DNA from: Rhodoblastus sp963713695
Lineage (GTDB): Bacteria; Pseudomonadota; Alphaproteobacteria; Rhizobiales; Beijerinckiaceae
NCBI GenBank assembly: GCA_963713695.1
Contig: CAVQMU010000007.1
Location: 1-64,000, forward strand
Direction of reading: 5' to 3'
DNA: 64,000 nt
In this document: piece after piece, positions 44,456 through 53,800 of the stretch
Position numbering within the stretch: the stretch's first letter is position 1
Layout: each line of letters starts with the position of its first letter
Notes under the pieces: generated by a model
The model's input: the letters and a program-made list of their open reading frames with translations, nothing else
Told to the model about the DNA's origin: nothing
Database searches by the model: none
Made by a program: the position numbers and the translations under genes

Positions 44456-45601
44456 ATGCACAGAAAAAATTTGGCTTCGATCCAATGTCTTCGTGGGATT
44501 GCAGTGATACTTGTCGTGCTGTCGCATTTTCGGAATGAGATCAATAATCAATATGCCCAGAAAGATCTTGGCGATTTGTTGTTTTTCAATGGCTTTTTTG
44601 GTGTCGATGTATTCTTCATAATCAGCGGATTTATCATTGTCTACGTGACGCGCGACAAAGGCAATGCATCGCCCGGAGCGTTTTTCGGCAAGCGCCTGAT
44701 CCGGATCCTGCCGCTCGCCTGGTTCGCGTCCTTTGCAATGTACTGGATCTGGGGAGACGCCACGAACCAGATGCTGTTTAATGCGCTTAGCTTCATTCCG
44801 ACGGACGCCGCAAAGCCTCCCGAATTGGGTTTCCCGCTGCTATGGGCGGAGTGGACGCTGAGGTATGAACTGCTATTTTATCTTATATTTTGTCTTGTGC
44901 TGTTTGTGACCCACAAATATCGATCGCTTGTAGCGAGCGCTTTGATTATTCTGTCGGTAGTCGGGTTGCAGAAAGTATTTACGGGAACGGTAACGCTCAC
45001 GCAATCGCAGGCAGGGCCGGTCGGGTCCGGCATATGGTCCTACGCGAATTTGCTCGCCAATCCAAAAATGCTGGAATTCGTATTCGGCATGGCGATTGCT
45101 GAAGTGTTTATTCGGGTGCAAAGCGTTGACCCGCGGGTTGCGCGCGCCCTGTTTGCCCTGTCGCTTGGTTATTTCATCTTTGTCTACGCATCAGGCTTCG
45201 GATTGTACGGCAACATCATGGTCGTCAGCATTCCCTCTGCCGCGCTCGTCAGTTCGTGGCTTGCCTGCGAAAAATCGAATGCTTTCGCTGCCCCCCGTGT
45301 CTTGATGCTTGTCGGAGACTGGTCATTTTCGATATATATTATTCACCAGGTGATACATACGCTGATCGAATCGAGGATGGCGAATTTCGAAATCATAAAA
45401 TGGTCTCAAGGCGCAAGTCTTATTATATTAGAGTGTTACATTACGCTTATAGTATCAGCGATATCTTATTACCTCGTTGAGAAGAGTGCCTCAAAAATAC
45501 TTCTAAAAATCTTTATCTATCGAAATCAAAAATCGTCAGAGGTGGACGGCGCGGGATTGTTTCCCGAAAGTTTACAACCATCAGTTTCTCCAATCCCCTG
45601 A
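44456..45601 (+). CDS. Acyltransferase 3 family membrane protein (OafA/YrhL-like)
   Basis: A 381-residue integral membrane acyltransferase with about ten helices. The N-terminal family block reads SIQCLRGIAVILVVLSHFRN with the active-site His. Next come GFFGVDVFFIISGFIIVYVT and GKRLIRILPLAWFASFAMYW. The later WAEWTLRYELLFYLIFCLVL and GDWSFSIYIIHQVIHTLIES are also typical. It moves acetyl or other acyl groups onto surface sugars. Base composition is much richer in A and T than its neighbours, with ATA and TTA codons common, so it was probably acquired from elsewhere. The 267-bp region before it is also AT-rich and shows no gene. Confidence 0.9.
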   Translation: MHRKNLASIQCLRGIAVILVVLSHFRNEINNQYAQKDLGDLLFFNGFFGVDVFFIISGFIIVYVTRDKGNASPGAFFGKRLIRILPLAWFASFAMYWIWGDATNQMLFNALSFIPTDAAKPPELGFPLLWAEWTLRYELLFYLIFCLVLFVTHKYRSLVASALIILSVVGLQKVFTGTVTLTQSQAGPVGSGIWSYANLLANPKMLEFVFGMAIAEVFIRVQSVDPRVARALFALSLGYFIFVYASGFGLYGNIMVVSIPSAALVSSWLACEKSNAFAAPRVLMLVGDWSFSIYIIHQVIHTLIESRMANFEIIKWSQGASLIILECYITLIVSAISYYLVEKSASKILLKIFIYRNQKSSEVDGAGLFPESLQPSVSPIP

Positions 45602-45627
45602 AATTCAGGCGCAGCATTCCGTTTTCC

Positions 45628-46581
45628 CTATTGCGAACAGCCGGCAAAGCGGGCGTCGCCGCCGATTGCGCCGCGTCTTTCAAGCCGGGACAGGTCGGGC
45701 TTGCGCGTCGCCTGCCGGCGAACCAGCTGCAGGATCTTCCAGCTCGCGCTTTCCTGGACCGTGAACTGCGAATAGACGGAGAGGTAGCGCGCGGCCATGA
45801 GCAGGCCGAGGCGCAGGCAGCCGCGCCGGAGGCGTCCGCGCGAGTTGATCGCGGCATAGACCAGCGGCCGGATGCGCCCCTGGACATTGTAGCGGGCGCG
45901 CAGGATCGCCTCCTCGCCCTCGGCGACGAGGCCCTTTTCAGCCATGTGGCCGCGCAGCGCCCGGCCAATCGGCCGGGTATGGCGCAGGGCGATCGTGTCG
46001 AGGATGGCGGCCTTGTAAAGCGGGTTTTCCGAAAGACGGCACCAGATGTAATCGAGGCCGAAGCCGCTCATCGAGTTTTCGAAATCTTCAAGCACGGCCG
46101 CCAGAAGCCTGGCCTTCAGGCAGGGGACCATGATTTCGATGAAATTGACGTAGCGCAGCTCGAAGCCCGGACAGGACATGAAGGCGAAATGCGAAAAATA
46201 GCTGTCGCGGGTCAGCGAGGGCTGGGCGACATCGAGATCATGCCGCCGCATCGCGTCGAAGATCGCATCGATGTCGGCCGAACGCGCGAAAATGTCGTCG
46301 TCGGGCAGCCAGACATAATCATAGCGGCTCAGCGCATCGGATTTTGACAGGAACGCATGGAGGCCATCCCATTTGCCGCCGCGCTGCACGATGACGCTTA
46401 TGTCGGAATCGTGCTCGAAACGCGCTTCCGGATCATAGAGGCTGACGACCAGGTCCCAGTTGCGCTTTTGCCCGGCGTCGAGCCATTGGGGATGCAGGCT
46501 GTTCTTGCCGGCGCGAACGACCACAAGGTTGCGCCGCGAGCCGGCGTCGGTCGGAGACGGAAGCGCCAGCTCGGCGTTCAC
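45628..46581 (-). CDS. DUF707 family protein (putative glycan-modifying transferase)
   Basis: About 317 residues. The DUF707 core spans ~15-235: RNLVVVRAGKNSLHPQWLDA, RNWDLVVSLYD, GKWDGLHAFL, the DDD motif in YDYVWLPDDDIFARSADIDA, and SYFSHFAFMSCPGFELRYVN. The DDD segment suggests a GT-A type nucleotide-sugar site, so a transferase role is likely but unproven. The GTG at 46581 is preferred because it overlaps the upstream GT25 stop (GTGA), implying coupling. An upstream extension to 46818 in the same frame overlaps GT25 and is rejected. Confidence 0.82.
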   Translation of the reverse strand: MNAELALPSPTDAGSRRNLVVVRAGKNSLHPQWLDAGQKRNWDLVVSLYDPEARFEHDSDISVIVQRGGKWDGLHAFLSKSDALSRYDYVWLPDDDIFARSADIDAIFDAMRRHDLDVAQPSLTRDSYFSHFAFMSCPGFELRYVNFIEIMVPCLKARLLAAVLEDFENSMSGFGLDYIWCRLSENPLYKAAILDTIALRHTRPIGRALRGHMAEKGLVAEGEEAILRARYNVQGRIRPLVYAAINSRGRLRRGCLRLGLLMAARYLSVYSQFTVQESASWKILQLVRRQATRKPDLSRLERRGAIGGDARFAGCSQ

Positions 46582-47390
46582 TTCTTGCTGTTCTCGATTT
46601 TGCGCGGGTTGGCGCGCGATCTCAACCGCGCCTTGAACAAGCCGATGCGATAGGGAAGCTGGTAACGCAGGTTTCGAAACAGCCGGACGGCCATTCCCGA
46701 GTCGCCGCCGGGCTTGGCGGCCTGCCGCGACAATTCGATCGCGCTCTTGGGCGGCGTCGGCGTAATGTGAAGCACCGGCGGCTGGACCATGAGTATGGTG
46801 ATATCCAGCTCCCACCAATGCTTCAGGTCCATGTCGACCGGACGGCCGAACGGCAGGACCTTTTCCGCGAGACTGGCGGCGGTCGCGCGGGAAATGACAT
46901 AGCCGAGCGTCTGGCCCGGTACGCTGTACGTATCGATCAACCGATAGCCGCCGGCGAGGTCGACCAGCGATTTGCCCGACATGGACCGTTCCGAATGGAG
47001 CTTGACCAGGCGATTGCCGAGATCGAGCCGGCTGATCTCCCGCAACAGCCCCGGCAGGGCGTCGTCGGCGTCAAAATCGTCCTCGAGCACGACCGCGCCG
47101 GCCGCGTCTCCAGCTCCAATGCGCTTCCAGAGCGCATGATGGCTCATGTAGCAGCCTATTTCGGGCGCCGACATCGGGCGCTTGAACAGCCGCTGGTTTT
47201 TTTCGGGGTCATAGAAGCCGGCGATAGCGGAATCGGTAAGCGTTCTGCCGTCGATTGCGTCAAAAAAACTGAATGGCAGGCCCAGCGCCTCCATTGCCGC
47301 AGTGCAGTTGAAGCGCCGGTCCCGCTCCGTAGGAAGCGAGATTATGTAGATCGGCCAGATCTCATCTTTTTCCGGACTAGGCTCGTTCAT
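46578..47390 (-). CDS. Glycosyltransferase family 25 protein (LPS-type)
   Basis: A 270-residue enzyme of the GT25 group that transfers galactose or glucose to lipooligosaccharide. Family blocks are IYIISLPTERDRRFNCTAAM, FFDAIDGRTLTDSAIAGFYD, SAPEIGCYMSHHALWKRIGA, AVVLEDDFDADDALPGLL (the EDD metal-binding block), and QTLGYVISRATAASLAEKVL with PVDMDLKHWWE. The ATG at 47390 is chosen; a short upstream extension to 47429 exists. Its stop overlaps the start of the DUF707 gene. It is the outermost gene of the glycan locus, 368 bp from tRNA-Glu. Confidence 0.87.
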   Translation of the reverse strand: MNEPSPEKDEIWPIYIISLPTERDRRFNCTAAMEALGLPFSFFDAIDGRTLTDSAIAGFYDPEKNQRLFKRPMSAPEIGCYMSHHALWKRIGAGDAAGAVVLEDDFDADDALPGLLREISRLDLGNRLVKLHSERSMSGKSLVDLAGGYRLIDTYSVPGQTLGYVISRATAASLAEKVLPFGRPVDMDLKHWWELDITILMVQPPVLHITPTPPKSAIELSRQAAKPGGDSGMAVRLFRNLRYQLPYRIGLFKARLRSRANPRKIENSKK

Positions 47391-47757
47391 CCCGTGGCAC
47401 CGTTTTTTTTCAAACACATTACCCGACAATAAATTCGACAGCGGCGTCTAACGCCCTTTTTCCCTAAGTCGCCCTGATGGCTACATTCGATTAAACACGG
47501 TCGATCACGGCCTTGAGGCGCGGTCTTCAGCATTTCAAGTCGCCGGGCGGTCGCTGTTCCTTGTCGCAGCTCGAAAACGCCGAGGCGCGCCAGACATTCA
47601 CAAGTCCAGGATATTTGCCCGCGCGAAGCAGGGCAAATCCCCGCAGCGACTTTACACGCGCGATCCGCTGCGCCGCAAGCGCGGGTTTGCGCTGCGGTAT
47701 TCCAGGGCCTGCGCCTTCGCGCGGCTCGCAAGCTCTTGTTGCAGGACAAAATGATTT
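47391..47757. other. Intergenic region between the glycan locus and tRNA-Glu
   Basis: No gene is supported. CCGCAGCG (about 47639) and CGCTGCGG (about 47690) form the ends of an imperfect palindrome. No copy of the tRNA-Glu 3' end is seen at the other edge of the locus near 39190, and no integrase gene is present. Confidence 0.5.
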
Positions 47758-47833
47758 TGGCGCGCCCACGGGGAATCGAACCCCGGTTTTCGCCGTGAGA
47801 GGGCGACGTCCTGGACCGCTAGACGATGGGCGC
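47758..47833 (-). tRNA. tRNA-Glu (CTC)
   Basis: Cloverleaf on the minus strand. The acceptor stem is GCGCCCA/TGGGCGC with discriminator G and encoded CCA, the anticodon loop is CTCTCAC (anticodon CTC) closed by TCGCC/GGCGA, and the T-arm is GGGGTTCGATTCCCC. It sits at one edge of the accessory glycan locus; tRNA genes are frequent island boundaries. Confidence 0.95.
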
Positions 47834-47895
47834 AGCGGAGCCGCTTCTATATCGGGGAGCGTCGCGGCCTGCAAGCCCCTCCCTGCGCCAGCCGC

Positions 47896-48531
47896 CTAAA
47901 GACCGCTTTGCTTCCGTGCGGACGGAGTCAGGAGGCCGTTCAGCATCAGGTCGATATGTGCGGCGATATAGCTGTCTTCGTCAATTTCCAGGCGATCGGC
48001 GAAGATCAGCCGCATGAGGCTCAGGAACACCGTCGGCGCCAGGATGATTTCCGGACTTTTGCCTGCGAGTTCGGGCCGGAACTCTCCACCCGCCGCGCCC
48101 TGGGCCAGCAATTCGCCGATCCGCAGCATGGCCGGGGCGAAGAATTCGGAATAATGGTCCGCCACGAGCTGTGGAAAGCTCTGCCCTTCCGCCACCATGA
48201 AGCGGATCATCTCGCGCCCGACGCGGTCCTGCGCGCAGCGGCCATAGACGAAAAAAATCAGCGCGCGCAGCCGCTCGGCGCATGAGCCCTTGGCGGACGC
48301 CAGCATGGCGTCGGCGTCTTCGAGGACGGTGCGCCCGTAATGGCGCACCATTTCCTGAAACAGCTGCTCCTTGGTCTCGAAATAGAAATAGATCGCGCCC
48401 TTGGTCACTCCGGCCAGCGTCGCGACATCCTCCATCCGCGTCGCTGCGAAGCCTTTCTCGGCGAATGCCGTAAAAGCGGCTTCCAGAATTTCGCCCGGCC
48501 TTTGCGCCTTGCGACGCGCCCGCAATTTCAT
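47896..48531 (-). CDS. TetR-family transcriptional repressor
   Basis: A 211-residue regulator. The N-terminal HTH (~12-60) reads ILEAAFTAFAEKGFAATRME, DVATLAGVTKGAIYFYFETK, the classical TetR signature. The C-terminal ligand domain includes IFFVYGRCAQDRVGREMIRF and ILAPTVFLSLMRLIFADRLE. It is divergent from the RND efflux operon and probably represses it and itself through the palindrome at 48562-48587. The effector is unknown. Confidence 0.92.
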   Translation of the reverse strand: MKLRARRKAQRPGEILEAAFTAFAEKGFAATRMEDVATLAGVTKGAIYFYFETKEQLFQEMVRHYGRTVLEDADAMLASAKGSCAERLRALIFFVYGRCAQDRVGREMIRFMVAEGQSFPQLVADHYSEFFAPAMLRIGELLAQGAAGGEFRPELAGKSPEIILAPTVFLSLMRLIFADRLEIDEDSYIAAHIDLMLNGLLTPSARKQSGL

Positions 48532-48561
48532 CGTCCGGCCGCCCCTGTCCGTCGGTCAATG

Positions 48562-48587
48562 TTATTGACTTTCCAGTCAGTCAATAA
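48562..48587. promoter_or_regulatory. Putative TetR-type operator
   Basis: TTATTGACT and AGTCAATAA form a perfect 9-bp inverted repeat with an 8-bp spacer in the gap between the tetR-type gene and the efflux operon, placed to cover both promoters. Confidence 0.65.
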
Positions 48588-48656
48588 TAATCCTGTCCGA
48601 CGCGGAAACGCCAGCACTATTTTTGCCTACGGCCCGGCGCCGCATCCAGGGGACGA

Positions 48657-49742
48657 ATGATGAGGCACAGCCCGCGTCTCGCCGCGCTCTTTCTTCTTGT
48701 TCTGCCGCTTGTCGCCTGCGGCGAGACCAAGCCGACCGGAAAAGCGCCGTTCAAGGTCGTGGCGCAAAAGGTCGCGCCGCAATCCTATCAGAGCGAAGTG
48801 GCTCTCACCGGTTCGGTCCGCGCCCGCGTGCAGACGGAACTATCGTTTCGCGTCAGCGGGCGGGTGACCGAGCGCCGCGGCGAAGTCGGACAGCATGTCG
48901 AGGCCGGCGCCGTGCTCGCCCGGCTCGATCCTGTGGAGCAAAAGGCCGATCTCGACGCCGCCAAGGCCGGCGTCGCCGGAGCCGAAGCGACGCTGCGCCA
49001 GGCCTCCGCCGCTTTCGATCGCCAGAAATCCCTTCTCGCCAGCGGTTATACGACCAAGGCCTCCTATGATCTTGCGGAACAGGCGCAGCGCACGGCCGCC
49101 GGGTCGCTCGACGCCGCCAGGGCCCAGCTCGGCGCCGCGCAGGACGCGTTGTCCTATACCGATCTGCGGGCCGCCCGCGCCGGCGTCATCACCGCGCGCA
49201 ACATCGAGGTGGGCCAGGTCGCGCAGGCGGCGCAGTCGGCGTTCGGTTTCGCCGAGGATGGCCCGCGCGACGTGGTCTTCGCCGTCTATGAATCGATTTT
49301 CTCGCATCGTCAGACCGGCGCCGGCGGCATCGATCTCAGCCTCGTCGGCGACCCGAATGTGACGGCGAGGGGGAAGATCCGCGAAGTCTCGCCGGTCGTC
49401 GACGAGAAAAGCGGGACGGTGCAGGTCAAGGTGGAGATCGAATCCAACGCGGGGGCCATGCCGCTCGGCGGCGCGGTGATGGGGCGCGCGCATTGGCGGC
49501 TCGACGATGTCGTCGTGCTGCCGTGGAGCGCCATGGCGAGCAAGGACGGCAAGCCCGCCGTCTGGATCGTCGATCCGGCCAGCGGCGCCGTCTCCTTGCG
49601 GCCGGTCGTTGCGGCGTTGTTCGAAAAGGAAAAGATCGTGCTGCGCGACGGTTTTCACGACAGCGAGATGGTGGTGATCGAAGGCGGGAAGTTTTTGCGC
49701 GAGGGTCAGGTCGTGAGCCTTGTTGAAGGGGGGGCTACGTGA
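48657..49742 (+). CDS. RND efflux periplasmic adaptor (lipoprotein), first copy
   Basis: A 361-residue membrane fusion protein. MMRHSPRLAALFLLVLPLVA ends in the lipobox LVAC, so it is an inner-membrane lipoprotein. Barrel-sandwich and hairpin: GRVTERRGEVGQHVEAGAVL, LARLDPVEQKADLDAAKAGV, LLASGYTTKASYDLAEQAQR, SYTDLRAARAGVITARNIEV. The beta-barrel domain follows (FAVYESIFSHRQTGAGGIDL, KIREVSPVVDEKSGTVQVKV). It links the RND pump to the outer membrane. It is the first gene of a three-gene operon; its stop overlaps the start of the second adaptor (TGATG). Confidence 0.93.
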   Translation: MMRHSPRLAALFLLVLPLVACGETKPTGKAPFKVVAQKVAPQSYQSEVALTGSVRARVQTELSFRVSGRVTERRGEVGQHVEAGAVLARLDPVEQKADLDAAKAGVAGAEATLRQASAAFDRQKSLLASGYTTKASYDLAEQAQRTAAGSLDAARAQLGAAQDALSYTDLRAARAGVITARNIEVGQVAQAAQSAFGFAEDGPRDVVFAVYESIFSHRQTGAGGIDLSLVGDPNVTARGKIREVSPVVDEKSGTVQVKVEIESNAGAMPLGGAVMGRAHWRLDDVVVLPWSAMASKDGKPAVWIVDPASGAVSLRPVVAALFEKEKIVLRDGFHDSEMVVIEGGKFLREGQVVSLVEGGAT

Positions 49743-50812
49743 TGGGCCGCCTTGTCCGTCTGGCGCCTCTGCTGGCGCTCGCAGTCCTCGCAGCCTGTGA
49801 AAAGAAGCCCGAGGCGCAGGCGCCGGCGCGGCCCGCCATGACCCTCGTCGTCGAGCCCTCGCCCCCCTGGGACATGGCGCTGTCGGGCACGGTGCAGCCG
49901 CAGGTCCAGAGCCCGTTCGGCTTCCGCGTGCTTGGCCAGATCATCGCGCGTCCCGTCAAGGTTGGCGACCGCGTCCAGGCCGGACAGATGCTCGCGGCGC
50001 TCGACCCGACCGCGCTGGAGATGGCTGCGCGCTCCGCCGCAGCGGCGCTCGCCAGCGCCCGCGCGCAATATGACAACGCCGCCGGCGTCGAAGCCCGCCA
50101 GGCTGAACTGCTCGCGCGAAAAACCGCGGCGCAGGCGACTTTCGATACGGCCGAGCAGGCGCGCGCCGCGGCGCAGGCGAGCATGGCGCAGGCCGAGGCC
50201 AATCTTGAGAAAGTCAGGGAGCAATTGTCCTATGCGCGCCTGAAGGCCGAATACGACGGCGTGGTGACGGCGACCGGCGCGGAGGTCGGCCAGACCGTCT
50301 CGCCGGGACAGGCGGTGGTCACGCTCGCCGAACCGACGCGGCGCGACGCCGTCATCGATGCGCCCGACGGCTTTGCCGAGATCCTTTCGGTCGGGCAGCG
50401 CTTCGCCGTGACCATGCAGCTCGATCCCTCCCGGCAGGTCAGCGGCGAGGTGCGCGAAATCGCGCCGCAGGCCGATTCCGCGACGCGGATGCGCCGGATC
50501 AAAATTGGCCTCGACCAGCCGCCGGAGTCGTTCCGGCTGGGCGCGACCATTTCCGCCCGTCTCGATGCAAGCGCGGGCGCCGCCATTCGCGTGCCCGGGT
50601 CCGCCCTGCTGCAACAGGGAGAGACGACGCAGGTCTTCGTCGTCGATCCGAAGTCCCTCACGGTGAGCTTGCGAAAAATCGAGGTCGCGCCGGATCGCGA
50701 CGGGCGCTGGATCGTCCGCGCGGGATTGGCCGCGGGCGAGCGCGTCGTCACGGCGGGCGTCCATCGCCTGCAGCCGGGGCAAGCCGTGCGCATCTACGGG
50801 AGCGAGCCGTGA
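49742..50812 (+). CDS. RND efflux periplasmic adaptor (lipoprotein), second copy
   Basis: A 356-residue membrane fusion protein with signal and lipobox LAAC (LVRLAPLLALAVLAACEKKP). Core: FGFRVLGQIIARPVKVGDRV, MLAALDPTALEMAARSAAAA, hairpin AEQARAAAQASMAQAEANLE, SYARLKAEYDGVVTATGAEV and GQTVSPGQAVVTLAEPTRRD. Sequence differs from the first adaptor, so the pump probably uses a mixed pair rather than a recent duplicate. ATG at 49742 overlaps the previous stop, and its own stop overlaps the GTG of the pump gene. Confidence 0.93.
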   Translation: MGRLVRLAPLLALAVLAACEKKPEAQAPARPAMTLVVEPSPPWDMALSGTVQPQVQSPFGFRVLGQIIARPVKVGDRVQAGQMLAALDPTALEMAARSAAAALASARAQYDNAAGVEARQAELLARKTAAQATFDTAEQARAAAQASMAQAEANLEKVREQLSYARLKAEYDGVVTATGAEVGQTVSPGQAVVTLAEPTRRDAVIDAPDGFAEILSVGQRFAVTMQLDPSRQVSGEVREIAPQADSATRMRRIKIGLDQPPESFRLGATISARLDASAGAAIRVPGSALLQQGETTQVFVVDPKSLTVSLRKIEVAPDRDGRWIVRAGLAAGERVVTAGVHRLQPGQAVRIYGSEP

Positions 50813-53800
50813 GTGGTTTCAATCTTTCCGACTGGGCTCTCGAGCGCCGCTCGCTGCTCTGGTACTTCATGATCGTCTTCGTGCTGGCGGGGGTCTTTTC
50901 CTACGTCAAGCTCGGACGCGAGGAAGATCCTGATTTCACCATCAAGACCATGATCGTGCAGGCCAGCTGGCCCGGCGCGCCGGCCGAGGAAGTGACGCGG
51001 CAGGTCACCGAGCGGATCGAGAAGAAGCTCGAGGAGCTGGAGTCGCTCGACTTTACGCGCTCGATCACCACGGCGGGCAAGACCATCGTCTTCGTCAATC
51101 TCCTGCCGACGACCAAGGCCAGGGACGTCGAGCCGACCTGGACGCGCGTGCGCAACATGGTCGCCGACATCAAGAACCAGTTTCCCTCGGGCGTGCAGGG
51201 GCCCTTCTTCAACGATCATTTCGGCGACGTCTACGGCAATATCTACGCCTTCACCAGCGACGGCCTGACCCTGCGCCAGCTGCGCGACCAGGTCGAGGAC
51301 GCCAGGGCGAAAATTCTCACCGTGCCCAATGTCGGCCGCGTCGATCTCATCGGCGCGCAGGACGAGGCCATCTATCTCGAATTCTCCACGCGGCAGATCG
51401 CCGCGCTCGGCATCGACGCGCAGGCGGTGATGAACACGCTCGCCGCGCAGAACGCCGTCACGCCCTCGGGCTTCGTGCAGGCCGGGCCGGAGCAGATCGC
51501 CATTCGCGTCAGCGGGCAGTTCTCGTCGGAAGAGAGCCTGCGCGCCATCAACCTGCGCATCAACGACCGCTATTTCCCGCTCACCGATGTGGCGACCATC
51601 CGGCGCGGCTATGTCGATCCGCCTGAAAATCTTTTCCGCTACAATGGCCAGCCGGCGATCGGCCTGGCCATCGGCATGAAGGCGGGATCGAACCTGCTCG
51701 AATTCGGCAAGGCGCTGGAAAAGCAGGTCGAGCGCATCAAGGCCGACATGCCCGTCGGCGTCGACATATTCCGCGTCTCCGACCAGCCCGCCGTGGTCGA
51801 CGAGGCGGTCTCCGGTTTTACGCGCGGCCTTTTTGAAGCCATCGTCATCGTGCTGGCGATCAGCTTCGTCAGCCTTGGCCTGCGCGCCGGCATGGTGGTG
51901 GCCATCGCCATTCCCCTGGTCCTCGCCATTACCTTCCTGTTCATGCAGACGACCGGCATATCCTTGCAGCGCGTCTCGCTCGGCGCGCTGATCATCGCGC
52001 TCGGCCTGCTGGTCGACGATGCGATGATCGCCGTGGAGATGATGGTGGCGCGGCTCGAGGCGGGCGACGACCTGCGCAAGGCCGCCACCCATGTCTACAC
52101 CTCCACGGCCTTTCCCATGCTTACGGGCACGCTGGTGACCGCGGCGGGCTTCATCCCGATCGGCCTCAACAACAGCGCCGCCGGCGAATTCACCTTCACG
52201 CTGTTCGTCGTCATCGCCGTGGCGCTGATCGTCTCCTGGTTTGTCGCCGTGCTGTTCACGCCGCTGCTCGGCGTGACGCTGCTGCCTGCGACCATGAAAG
52301 GGCATCACGAGACGGGAAAGAGCCTCTTTGCAAGAACCTTCGATCGCGCGCTCGAAGCCTGCATGCGGCATCGCTGGCTTACCATCGGCGCGACGGTCGG
52401 GGCGTTTTTCCTGGCGATCTTCGGCATGGGCTTCGTGCAGCAGCAATTTTTCCCGAGTTCCGACCGTCCAGAGCTGATCGTCGACTGGAACATGCCGCAA
52501 AACGCCTCCATCGCCGACACCAACGAGCAGATGGCGCGGTTCGAGCGGGACATGCTGACGGGCGAGGCGGATGTCGATCACTGGTCGAGCTATGTCGGGC
52601 AGGGGGCGGTGCGCTTCCTGCTGTCGTTCGACCTGCAGCCGGCCAATGTCGCCTTCGGCCAGACGGTGATCCTGACGAAAAACATCGTCGCGCGCGACCG
52701 CTTGCGCGGCAAATATCAGGACTGGCTGCGCAAGACTTTTCCGGGCACGGATTGTTTCGTCCATCTGCTCGACATCGGCCCGCCTGTCGGCCGGCCCGTG
52801 CAATACCGCCTCAGCGGACCCGACATCCAGAAAGTGCGCGATTACGCGCAAAAATTCGGCAACGTGGTTGCGGAGAATGGCCATCTCGGCGATGTCACCT
52901 TCGACTGGGGCGAGCCGGCGCGCGTGGTCAAGGTCAATGTCCTCCAGGACAAGGCCCGCCAGCTTGGCGTGTCCTCCCAGGACATAGCCTCGGCGCTCAA
53001 CATGGTGGTCAATGGCGCGCCCATCACCCAGGTGCGCGACGATATCTATCTCATCGACGTGATCGCCCGCGCCCGCAACAACGAGCGCGCCGCCATCGAC
53101 ACGTTGCAGAACCTGCAATTGCCGGGCGCGGCGGGGCAGTCCGTGCCGCTCGCGGCCGTGGCGAGTTTCGGCTACAGCCTGGAACAGCCGATGATCTGGC
53201 GCCGCTCGCGCCTGCCGACGATCACCCTGAAAATGGCGATCAACGACAGCGTCCAGGCGCAGACCGTGGTCGACGAACTCGCGCCTTCGGTCGCTCGTTT
53301 CGTCGCGGCGCTTCCGCCGGGCTATCAGGTCGAGGTCGGCGGCGCGGTCGAGGAAAGCGGCAAGGCGCAGGGGCCGATCAATGCGGTCATGCCACTGATG
53401 CTGTTCATCATGGCGACGATCCTGATGATCCAGCTGCAGAGCTTTTCCCGGTTGTTCCTGGTCTTCGCCGTCGCGCCTCTCGCGATCATCGGCGTGGTCG
53501 CCGCGCTGCTGCCGAGCCATTCGCCGATGGGTTTTGTGGCCATTCTCGGCATTCTCGCGCTGATCGGCATTCTCATCCGGAACTCCGTCATTCTCATCAT
53601 CCAGATCGAGACGCTGCTCAAGGACGGCGTCGCGCCCTGGATTGCGGTGCGCGAGGCGACGCAGCACCGGATGCGGCCGATCATGCTGACGGCGGGCGCG
53701 GCCACGCTGGCGCTCATCCCTATCTCGCGCGAAATCTTCTGGGGGCCGATGGCCTACGCCATGATGGGCGGCATCGTCGTGGGCACCATGCTGACGCTGC

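Noticed and set aside
46582..46818. N-terminal extension of the DUF707 protein
   Set aside because: The extension lies entirely inside the GT25 coding sequence in another frame, has no similarity to the family, and a GTG overlapping the GT25 stop gives a natural start.
47387..47749. A 120-codon minus-strand frame between GT25 and tRNA-Glu
   Set aside because: Cys/Arg-rich composition without codon bias; it looks like non-coding sequence.
39184..47757. A classical integrative element at tRNA-Glu
   Set aside because: No integrase gene and no copy of the tRNA 3' end was found near 39190. Origin by homologous recombination is as likely.
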